Source: Astropecten irregularis (Eukaryota; Echinodermata; Asteroidea; Paxillosida; Astropectinidae). From it: a DNA stretch of 64,000 bases. Shown here one piece after another: positions 38,001 through 50,000 of this stretch. Made by a program: the position numbers and the translations under genes. Location: the NCBI GenBank assembly GCA_963971285.1, contig OZ020262.1, positions 8,128,745-8,192,744 of the forward strand. Direction: 5' to 3'. A model generated the notes under the pieces. The model saw only the letters and a list, made by a program, of their open reading frames with translations. It did not search any database and was not told the DNA's origin. Position 1 is the first letter of the stretch. Every line of letters begins with the position of its first letter.

Positions 38001-41000
38001 TTTGCTTCAGCTGCTCTCGCTGTTTTTGCACAGTTTCCCTTAGGGCCATATTGTCCTGCTCAACATTGTGCAGGCGTCTCTCTAATTCAGAAATATCTGT
38101 CATGCTAAGATCAGTTTGGCAAGATGATTCCATCTGCTCCTTAGCAAGGTGTGTAGAGACAGGTGATTCCTTAGCAAGGTGTGTAGAGACAGGTGATTCC
38201 ATCTGCTCCTTAGCAAGGTGTGTAGAGACAGGTGATTCCTTAGCAAGGTGTGTAGAGACAGGTGATTCCATCTGCTCCTTAGCAAGGTGTGTAGAGACAG
38301 GTGATTCCTTAGCAAGGTGTGTAGAGACAGGTGATTCCTTAGCAAGGTGTGTAGAGACAGGTGATTCCATCTGCTCCTTAGCAAGGTGTGTAGAGACAGG
38401 TGATTCCTTAGCAAGGTGTGTAGAGACAGGTGATTCCATCTGCTCCTTAGCAAGGTGTGTAGAGACAGGTGATTCCATCTGCTCCTTAGCAAGGTGTGTA
38501 GAGACAGGTGATTCCTTAGCAAGGTGTGTAGAGACAGGTGATTCCATCTGCTCCTTAGCAAGGTGTGTAGAGACAGGTGATTCCTTAGCAAGGTGTGTAG
38601 AGACAGGTGATTCCATCTGCTCCTTAGCAAGGTGTGTAGAGACAGGTGATTCCATCTGCTCCTTAGCAAGGTGTGTAGAGACAGGTGATTTCACCTGCAA
38701 CTGCAGAAGTGCTTTGGCAACAGATAGTTCTTTTGATTTCATTTTGCGTGCCTTCAGTCGGAGGTATCTTGATCTTGAGGTCGAAGCTCCAAGTGCTGCA
38801 CTATTATGGCCCATATTTTGTGTTGGTGCCCAATCTGGATCATCACAGTTGAACAATGCAGCAGGCTTTCCTACAAGAAAGATGTACAATAATAATTAAT
38901 ATATTTAAGCAAAATGTTCTAGAATGGTGTCCAATACATAATTATGAAAGTTAAGATAAAAAGTGAGAAATAAATACTTTCCCATTCATAACACAGGTAT
39001 GAGTAACATAAAAGATGAAGCCAATCAATTATTAATTTCATTTATAAAATCACTGTGGGGAGTCATGAGGCCAAGTTTCCTCCAAAGATTCTGAATTTTT
39101 GGAGAAAAAGGGGGAATGTCAGGTTTTTTTCACCGTTTTTTTCCTTCAAAATACCAATCACCTAAAAAAAAATATATTCCTGGAAAAAAAAAACCACAAT
39201 CCCTTGAACTAAAATCTCGCTATCCCCTAAAAAGGAAATCCTGAAAGACAGTTTTATTTTACAATCCTGAAAATACCCAATACCTCAAACAAGAACTCGG
39301 GATTTGCTTACGAGTTGGTCAGCGTACAAGTTGGTCGGTGTACAAGTTGACCTGAGGTCAATTTCACCAAACTCATCGCAACTCACTATAGTATCAGACA
39401 ATCAATCGTAGGACCTCAGATGCATTGCATCCCAAAGTAAAATTAAGATACGATGGGTTAGCCTTCGTAACTCTCTTACAATTGATTGTAAGGCACTAGG
39501 GCTTCCTGAAATTGACCCCTGCTTTGTACGTTATATCCATAGACTAGCTAATTATTTCTTACGGATGTAGCCTTTCCTGTATTGTTATCACTTTGATTTG
39601 AGATAAAGTTAAGTAGGCCTAGTATTACTTTATCAGGCCAATATTATAAGACACTGTTGTCATATCACGATATTCAACTTGTCAACAGTTTTGAGTTACG
39701 TATGCTATTTTAGTTTACTAAACCCCTACTCAGTAGTACTAGTAGGCATGGTAGGCTCTTCAATTTCAACACCAACGTTAACATACTACATAGGCTAGCG
39801 TACATAATGTAATGAACAAAATTCCACTGACGGCCATTACTTGTGCACAAACCTATGGGACCGATAGAGGGTGTAATGAGAAATTATAATGGCTACCGCT
39901 GCATTCGAAGTGTATCATTGTAGGTAAAAAAAACACTGAAAATCTCACTTTTCAGATATGCTACCCCAGTGTTATACACCTGAGATTGAAGTTCATCATG
40001 ACTTGCATACAATAAGTTAACTCTGTTGGAGGAATAAATGAAACAATAGGCCCTAGCCTAGGCCTAACCCTTTTTTTAAATGGCCGTCAGAAGAATTATT
40101 TCCAATGTGATGACTGTTTTTACCCACATTTATTTTCAAAATTTATTAAGTGGCAGTAGATTCCTAATTCCTTAAGAAGGCTCTCTGTTTTATACTAACT
40201 CCATTGTGTACAGTAAGCAAAGAAAATTAACATAGGCAAACCTGAAATGAAGTGGGATGAACACACTCTTGCAAACTTCGACGGCGACCAATGGTCACGT
40301 TTAATGTTGGTCAACCACCTCGAACGTCTGTTCCTTGATAATGTTGCGACTTTCTCACCCATATTTTCAATCACTGCTGGTATGCTGTGGAACGAAAGTC
40401 CACAGTCTCCATTTCTGCGGTTTGAGCACCCAACCACGCAGCAACAATATACCATTTTTGCCAAACGAAAACGAACGAAACGTAAACAAAACAATTAACT
40501 GTGAATGTGAGGCTTTCGACTGGTGATTGACCCCGGTGCTTCCGTTGTGTAACTAGGTCGAGTTGCTGCATCGCCGTGCATTAATATTGACCTCAGTGAG
40601 GGCGCTGTCGCGACTGCCCAAACTTGCGATCGGAGGTGGTGACGTCAGACGCATAAGGTCTATTCATGTTTGCTGTGGAAGTGATCTCATGTATTTTAAA
40701 CCACTCAGTTTGCTTATCCAGCAGTATAAATATTAAAGAATTACTGCCATGAATTATTTTCCCAACTGCAATATAGGTTACCTGAAATCAAAACTCACAT
40801 GAAGTTAAATACATTCTGTATAGCTATAAAACGTGTACAAGTCGCAAATCTGCCGACCCCGCGATTTTGTTCTACATACAATGTGCGTGAACCAGCATGA
40901 GACTGTGGTGCAAGCCTACTTGTTCTGCCGGAGACACCACATCTTACGCATTGTTGAGTGTAGCCTACTGCTTCCTAGGTTTTTTTTCGGGGGGGGGGGG

Positions 41001-44000
41001 GGGGGAGGGGTCATACTTGTACTGATTTTCTTAACTTTTGGGCACTTACATGAACAAAACTATTTATATAGTCATTAATAGTGCATTAAGCAATAATCTG
41101 AAAGCACTTTCATCCCTTTCCCAAATTTGATGGCAGGTTACCATCAAGGTCATACTACTGAAACCCAAATGCACTGCATTCACATGATATACACTGTGAT
41201 GTCAAATTGCTCAGTGGATCATACCCAATAATAAACATTCTACATCCAATCAAGTCAAGCTTATATAAAAAAATTATCTCCCAAAAATTGAATTCATAAT
41301 ACTTACCACTCTGGATAGTTTGACTAACATATGATCCAATAGGTTTCAGTAATCCTTGATTGTAGTGATGCTCATTTGTGAAATGATCAGCCCAGATGAG
41401 ATTCACTGGTGTCCTTCCGCCACTTGGATCTAAATCAGCCAGCCACACATAGCCTGTTTCTTCAATAGCAGAAGTTACCCGCATAGGTACATCATTCTTT
41501 ACAGTCACGTCGTTTGTATCGTCGTCAAAAAACACGAAACGTCTGCTTAGTTTGAAATTGCCAGCATTGTCAACAGCAGTGAGGATGATTGAATACACAC
41601 CTGTGGAGATACAATGAAAGCAATCAATATTATGCAGCTAATAACAGAGGTTTTTTGTTGTTTGTTATGCATGAGAACATCCCCTTTCCTGATGATGACT
41701 AGAGCAGGCCAGTCGAAACGTTGAGACCTTACGAAAAGTGCGAACGAAACATAATCTTATATAAGCAAAGTGTGATGTCCAAATGAAATTGCAACATTGC
41801 TGATAAATCGTAGTGGTTTGTGAAATCCAGCCCTGTTCTAATAAACCACTAGGGAAAATGATTATAACAGGGGCCAATTTCATAAAACTGTTAAGCACAA
41901 CAATTTGCTTAGCACAAAAATGCCTCGCCCATTAAAACAAACCACCATTGAAAATTTCATTTGATATTCATGGTCAGCGAACAACAGCCAAAGAACAATC
42001 AAAAGTGATATACAACACGTGAACATTTGGTTGTTAACCCTGTTTATAATAAGACAGAAATGTCATGCTTAGCAAATTTTTGTGCTCAACAGTTTTATGA
42101 AATTGGCCCCAGTTTAGTCAGTCATTCAAGTAAATAATTAGCATGATTTCTGACACAAAATTGAACAAACTTACCAACATGAGGGAAGGTAATACTTTGA
42201 CCAGAGTTTGTCACGCCATAATAAACTGCAGGACTAGAGAAGATTTCTGCCATCTCTGCACCTTGCAAACCAGACAACTGACGGACTTGTAAGTCATATT
42301 CTTTGATGCCAGCAAGTCCATCACTCCAGCCTTGCCATGTAATAGATACTGTGGACTTGGGAGGAATACAAAATTGAAAATTAGAAAAGAACAGATATGT
42401 AGATATAAAAAGACTGATCCACAAATCAGCATAAACGATCAACTATAAAGAATAACATAATCAATTATCAGCTGAGAATTATATTAATCAACGACTAATC
42501 ACTGCCAACAACTAGCAACTAATCAACGATTATCAACTACTCAATAGACAACTAACATGAGAGTTACATCGATCAATGACTTATCACTACCAACAACTAG
42601 CAACTAAACCTTAACAACGATTATCAACTACTCGATAAACAACTAACCTGAGAGTAACATCAATCAAAGACTTTCACTGTCAACAACTAGCAACTGAACC
42701 TTATTAACGATTATCAACTACTCAATAATCAACTAACCTGCGATGTTACATCACTTCCTGCATACAGCATGCTGGTTCGACATCCACTACTGACATCAAC
42801 ACAGTGGTAGGGATCATCTAAGTCAAAGGTGAAAGTTGAATAGGCAGAGGTCGTCCTGCCATCGTATGTTCGTGTATGGTACTGACCAACACTTCCAAAG
42901 ACATTACCATAGTCTCTGTTGTAGAGTTTCAGGAATCCTCCATTTCTTGCATCTACATCATATGTCAACCTTAAACATATTACAAATAACAATTCATATG
43001 ACATTACACATTGTTGAAACTTCATCTTGAGAAACGTACGTTACGACCCCACCAAAAAAAATGATTTTCGTTGTTTCAGGCAGCGTACCGGCAAAGGCTC
43101 AAAAAATTTTAATGAGTTTGAGACAGAAAATGGAGTCAACAGTTCAATTCAATTCAATTAACGTCTGTACGGAAGTTTAAGAGCTTTACTTCTGCTTATT
43201 CTGCAAGTTCAGCCAGGCGCACATCTTTGCAAATTCTATATGCTCCCTTTAATAAATAAGCATGCACATGCATTTTATTCACGACACTACACAATTTGAA
43301 TGTTACCACTAGGCTACGTTTTTGCTACATGTAGCTCAATGCAGATTTATTAGCGAAAGTCCAATGGAACTATAGCAGCCCAAAGCCGATCAGGACATTT
43401 AGCGTTCAAAACACTTACTCGACCAAACTTAAACAAATGCAGAGACTTACACATCACCAGTTCTTGGAGTCCATGTGTCGTAATTAGGAGAAAACTGAGA
43501 TTCACATTCTACAAAGGTTGTTTCTGGAGAGAGCTCAGAGCCTGCGTTAGAACAGGACGAAGATCTCGCTATCCAATATTCACCTCCTTCCGCTTCTAAT
43601 GCACGAGAAAAGGAAAAGTCAAACAAATCATTTAAAAAGTATATAGAGATTATATTTCAAAAAGTGGTTATACCTTGATCAATTTCACTTGAAGTATGAT
43701 TTCACATTGTATGCTGATGATATTTAAGCAACTGATCATGTCTATGGGTCTTAAACGGTTTGGATATGGTCTGTCACATAAGAGAACAAGTTTGGTTCAG
43801 AGTAGACTAGAGAAATGTTACATTTTCTATAGCTACATAGACAAATTTGAGGCTTTGCATGGTGACAATTGGTATTTGGGTCGGTTTGCGGAAACACCAT
43901 GTAAGAATCGTTCGTACTTTCGCAATTCTATTTCGTTCGCACCTCTCGTAAGGTCTCACTGTTTCAACTAGCATGTAAGTTAAAAAAAAAACATTGATAC

Positions 44001-47000
44001 CTATCGGGATCGAAGTGCGAACATAAATAGAAGTGCGAAAGTACGAACGATTCTAATATGGTGTTTCCGCAAAGCGATCCACACATTCTACATAACAATA
44101 AACTGAACTTACTATTTACACGAACTGAAACAGTAGCTGCAATGATACCAAGCCTATAACTATGAATATATGCATGAATCCCTGGCAGATTAGAAGGTTG
44201 GTAAGAGCTCTTCCAGTTGATCTTGATGCTTGTAAAATCCTTCATATTAGTGTAGACGGTGGCTCTACTATCTTGACTACTTGGTGATTCTACTGTTGTG
44301 GACCCCATGATCAGAGTACCACGGTGCTCAGACAAAGTGGGTGATTGGCTGGAATCAACTTCAAATGTAAAGCAAAAGACAAATGTTTTACGACTTAATC
44401 AGTCTATAGTGACCAGGTAGAAATGTTTGTACATTTACACGTGACAATTTTGTAATATCGTTGTGCATATCTATACATATTTAGGGCTCTGTGAAAATAA
44501 TTTCATATGGGTCTTAAAACCATATTTGATGTGCGTCTTTGTGACCGTAATATTTGGGATACCACCAACGTATAGGGCTTGATGGCTCAGTTGGTAGAGC
44601 GCCAGTACGGTATTCAGAAGGTCGCCAGTTTGAATCCCGCTCCAGTCAATTTCTCTTTGTTCACTTTTCAATAAAAAAATTGTTTGTGTATTTTCGATAA
44701 CCTTGTTAAGCTACACTGTAAATATGTATGATTGTAATAGATGACTGAAACAGAGATATGAGTCAAATGTATCCGTTTAACTGACCGAGTTCTAACACTA
44801 TTCATTAAATGAAAGTCATTTGTTCAAATCTGAAGAATGAACTTACGTGATCTGCAATCATCCCCATAGAATCCACTACTACAACTACACTGGGCATCAG
44901 TACAACTTCCTGGAAAACATGCATTGCTACTGCTTCTCCATGAACACTGTTCTGTAAAATACAAACAATAAACGACACATATAGGTGTGATCAAAGTTAG
45001 ATATTATTGCATTTTCTGGATTAAAATTGCCTTTAGTTGCGATCTTTAGCTCAAAAATCAAGCCCGTATTGATACGTATCCGTATGGATATGTGGATGGC
45101 GTCATCACTTGTTGTGCCCTGTTATGCGAGACGCGGAAAACTTGATACGTGGAACACATGTAAAAGCCATGTTACACGGGAGTGGTACGTATCAAAGTTC
45201 TTTTTTATTTTTCAGACCGTTTTGTCTTTTATATAGCAACCACAATTGTCCAGCTTAATTATATGGTGCAAAATACACCACATATTGTTTTAAAGCGTCG
45301 ATGTAAGTAGCTAGGGGCCTGTTTGTTTCGGACGACTCCTGCTGAACCAGATCCCATTTTTCGGATCCACCTCCTATGCAGGGTACGCTAAAATGGGATC
45401 CGGATCCGAAGGATTCATGATCCTTTTCGTGAAACAAACAGGCCCTAAATCTTGCAGATGTCCTAAACTAGTATACGGGCGCGTAGTTTAGCGATGCCGA
45501 AACTACGTTCCTGCCACGTATGCGTATACGTGCGAACATATACGGTACGTATACAGAATAGGTGGATTTGGAGGGATTGCCGAACATATCTATATTGTTA
45601 AAATCACTTTGAGAAAAGAAAAGCTAAGAAACTAGAGAAACTACAAAATTATGAGGTCTGCGAATTAAATCAGTGATTTTGCATTTTAACTTACTTATAC
45701 ATTGTCTTTGATCATTTGACTTTTTATATGCTCTTCCATTTGATTCACCATAATCACCATCACATGTTACACAAGTCTGATCTGAATCACTCGTACATAC
45801 TTCAGCCAGACAGTGGTCAATATCAGTACACCCTGGAAAGGAACGAAATCCAGTCATTTGATTAATGGTGGACATTATAGAAATATCACATGGCTTAAAG
45901 TGGACAGTCGATTTAACAATATCTCATACATCCATGACCCAGAGAGCCGAATTCCACGTGCCAGTGGATATACATTTTATTTGATTATCACCAGCGAGTA
46001 GGGCGGGAAATCACCCAAGGAACTGTTACACAATGTAACATCTCACCGCACCTACGTGTACTTTGCAGTGGGCGTGCTTGAATTTCGCCATACACGAAGT
46101 TCACAAAAACGAACGTTTTGCTGCACTTCTCGAGGAAATTGTGGACAATAAAGAATATTTATGAGGTATAGTTAAACAAATATTACATAGTTTTGGGGTG
46201 GACAGTCGACTCTAGCTCCCGATTTGTTGGAAATGGACAAAGTACAGTTTCCGAGACCAAACCTCAACTAGAATCGAATGTCCACTCGTAATAAACCATG
46301 TGATATTTGTTTCCTATACCTCATAGATATCCTTTTTATGTCCACAATGTCGTCGAGAAGCGCAGCAAAATGTTCGTTTCCAGCGAAATTCACGCACACG
46401 CACTGCAAACTAGGATAGATATGTAGTGATATGTTACAATCGTAACAGGTCCTTCGGAGATTCCCCGGACTACTCGCTGGTGATCAGCAAATAAATATCC
46501 ACTGGCACGTGATGGTGAATTGGCTAATTGGGATTCGGCTCTTGCTAGGTCAAATATTTATGAGGTATAGTAATATCAATGATCAAGTAATGCAAATTAC
46601 TCATAGAGAGTATAATCTATCTTGGGAAAATGTAATGATAAAAGAATCACTACACAGGGTGTCCCAGAAAAAAAAACCACAACACTGTGTCGGGATCCAT
46701 TATGTTAAAATTAAAATGTGTATTACTTCCAGATTCAGTATGTGATACAACCATGTCTTGGCAATTACCATGTCGAATTTAAGCATATTGAAACTGAAAT
46801 TTGCAAAAATATGACCAATTAAAAGAGTACTTCTTGAAAACAAATTTGCAAGGATAACACGCGTTGTGGTCAATACACACATAGTGTGTATGAAAGAAAG
46901 AAGAAAATCGGGTTTTGAGGATAGGTGATTCAGTTTTAGTTGTTTCACTAAATTTTAGTCAAATTTTGCTTAAATTCTACATGGTATAGCCAAGACATAG

Positions 47001-50000
47001 CTGTATCACATATCTAATATTGAAGTGATAAACAGTTTCATTTTTATATGATATTTCTCGACACAAGTGTTGCATTTTTTTGTTTTCGTTTTCTTTTTTT
47101 GGGGGGGGGAAACTCTGTATACTGTGTTGAAACACTAATACACATTTTTTTTCATTATTAAATGATTACATGTATGTAGAAGAATACAACTACACATTGG
47201 ACAAGTTATCAAATAGCAAAATTAAATAATAGACATGCAAATTTTCTTCCTTCTTTCCTACCAATTTTAATTGCTGAACTGGTTAATAAGTTGTTTTTTC
47301 ATCACTTACTATAACATCTCGGAGAATAGTAGCCAGAATTACAGTTGGAGCACATATCGGGTTCAGTACAACTCCCTCCATTTGGACAATCCCTACTACC
47401 AAAGCAAATAGCTGTAATGATAAATGTAAATCAATATTACGTGCATTATATTAATATTATTAAAGGCAATAACGCCCTTCATGAGCAAACATATCAAGAA
47501 AGATACAGTAATAGTCATCTGTGAAATGTTCAGTCGCATAAGGTCCCCGCTTTTTGAAAACAAAACATAGTTGAAAATGTCTACGGTAATTTAAAAATAT
47601 TTTAAAATTTATTTTCGATCTTTTAAAGATCAAAAATGTTTTGGGGCATTGGTTTGACTCTGTTCTTGATCAATACAGAATTTCAGGCAGAAGAACTTGA
47701 ACGATAGGCCAATGTGCCTACCATCACCATCGTTATACCCTGCAAGTTAGACCTAAATCTGTGAAAAGTTCTGTTTCGATATGCTATTAAAGTATATTTA
47801 TGATAGTACATTTAAAGCCCAAACTGATGGAAACTAATGTTCGGATACTGTATACTCCATTGGTTATTCAAAAGTATTTTCTCGATACTCCTAAATAATT
47901 TTATCTTTTAAGCTTTTTGTTTCTTAATGAGCTTTCCATTAATGTAATTTTTGGGTGCGCTTAATCTTAACACTAGAAGTGATATTGTAGACACGCGCGT
48001 AGATATGTGGCGGCTGCCAGGTAACTACTTCCCCAAAAATATTCGCGTAACCCCTAAAAAAAATTTTCACAGAATATTCAAAGAAATATTTTAACCTGGC
48101 ACTAACAGGATTTCGTTTGTGCGTGCTATTGCATAAGAATTGCTGTGTGTTCGGCGGACGCTGTGCGCTAGTCTGGTTCTGAGACCAAAAATCTCCGTCA
48201 ATGTCTGTCAATTATAGGGTCCGGTGTAGGCTAAAATGTACAGCAGGGTCATGTAGCAACCGGCGGAGCTTTTTCCGGGAATATCCGAAACTTTGCAAAT
48301 TCGTTTTCGTCAATTTGTCGGATATTAACGTTGATTGTCGGACATTTCCGACCGGTCACGCGGAGTATAGAGTACATGAAAAGACATTTGTTTAGTTAAA
48401 TTCTGAACTACGATCGCTTGGTATGAAATTAGAGCATTATTATCGTCCACATACGTACACACCACAGATCTTCCTGTACGCACGTTTGGGACGTTTGGTG
48501 CATGGTTTTGTTCCCACCCTGTTCACTCTTACATTGCTTTGGTAAAGAGTGCTCACGTCTGTGAAGGGCAAGCCTAAATTGCATACAGTGTGCTTTAACT
48601 TAGAACAGTGCAAAAATAAAAGCTAAAATGATGAAACACGCCAGACTCTAAAACTAGCTTCACAAACAGTTAACTTACCGTATGGGCAACCTTTATCCAC
48701 CTCACCCTCCCAATTATCACAACATTTTGAGCATGGAACGGTTCTGTAACAAAGCACAATTGAAGAAAATCAATATCATTTTAATATAATGTTACTGTAA
48801 ACATATTTAAAAATTTTATTTAAAGTGAGCCTCAAATTCTATCAGAAGTATTATGCCGCCCTAAATTCACAAATAGATCATGATGATTGATTCAGTGAAT
48901 AATAGGCCTATTCGCGGAAAATTTGACAAAATCAAAGTTCTTTCTTTCTCGAATCATTTAAACTGGAAGCTTATTATTTAAAATAAAAAAAGCGCCAAGA
49001 ATTTTGTCAAAATTAGGATTCTTGGATTTCCTAATAGAGAAGGAAAACAAATGAAATGTTACACTGAATACCGTTTGCCACGTTAGGTTAACGTACCTGA
49101 ATTGAGTGCAGCTAAATCCATCCACAATATCAGAACAAAGTGTGTAGTACTTTTGCCGGTAAGAACAATCACATACTTCGGCCCTGAATAAGAGAATCAA
49201 CATGCACCACGATAAATTACCAGAATTTTACCATCCATTTTTTTAGGGAGGTTTCGCATGCGAGCGAGTATACGCATACGCGTACGTTGACCTATCCGTG
49301 ACCGTCAACAGCCGATCCGATGTTTCGCAATAGAGTGAAGTCTCTATCCTACAACGGAGAACCACATTTGTACCTGACTTTGCAGCTAATTTTGTCTTTT
49401 TCTTAATTTTTGAAATGCAAATAAATGGCATATTCATGTTCACCAAATCATTTCTCTTTAATCTAATCATGCACGCGACAACACATGATTAGAGAATTAC
49501 GTACGATAATACTAATTTTCGCTACGCGTTTAACACTAACGCGTATCAAGATATATATCAAGAACAAGATATCCGTGCCTCCAGGACGTATATAGCGGAG
49601 ATACTGTGACCTCATAAGTATACAGATACTGGTGACGTATCCGGTGCGCTAACCGCATTCGTTCGCTTGCGAAACCTCTCCAATATATTAATAGAAACAA
49701 GTAGCACTGTAATGACTAAGTATGGTTAGACTGTACATAAGCTTTCGTAGTAACTGCTAATTAATCAGGGTACACATTATAGCTACATAGAGCTGGAAAC
49801 ATGCTCCATGGTACATGAATATAAATGGAACAGGACTATGCCAAGTCCTTATGCAGAAATGGGGCTACAATAGGGATGGAGAAACTACCCGCAACTGTGT
49901 GGAGGAGTAGATGATGCATTACCTTTTGGTCGGCCCCCTCCTACCAGAGCCATGCACTGCCAAAGATCAGGGGGCCAATTTCATAAAGCTCTGCGACGCG

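Larger units (their letters stand above)
29722..40661. mobile_element. Complete ISL2EU-type DNA transposon (10.94 kb)
   Basis: Terminal inverted repeats start AGACCTTATGC at both ends and continue to CTGACGTCAC with a one-base length difference. They are flanked by the dinucleotide AT at 29720-29721 and 40662-40663, a 2-bp target duplication. It sits in intron 11 of the giant gene, 88 bp before the exon 12 acceptor; without it the intron would be about 730 bp. It carries two convergent genes: a plus-strand YqaJ-like nuclease and a minus-strand THAP/DDE transposase. That gene pair and a 2-bp AT duplication are, as I recall the family, the hallmarks of ISL2EU elements in the PIF/Harbinger alliance. 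Nested MITEs lie at 33.2, 35.8, 36.5 and 39.35 kb. Nearly intact ends and TSD suggest a fairly recent insertion. Confidence 0.9.

Noticed and set aside
38051-38899. 282-codon plus-strand ORF and a 189-codon ORF over the same region
   Set aside because: They are antisense or frame-shifted readings of the 39/30-bp coding minisatellite; only the minus-strand frame continues into the DDE core.
44574-44650. Possible functional tRNA gene
   Set aside because: A and B boxes are present, but the 3' half does not pair to form an acceptor stem and a shared non-tRNA tail follows, so it is a SINE.
47939-48395. 90- and 64-codon ORFs in the intron between exons 3 and 4
   Set aside because: No domain, no splice-compatible extension of the host gene and opposite strands; likely chance.
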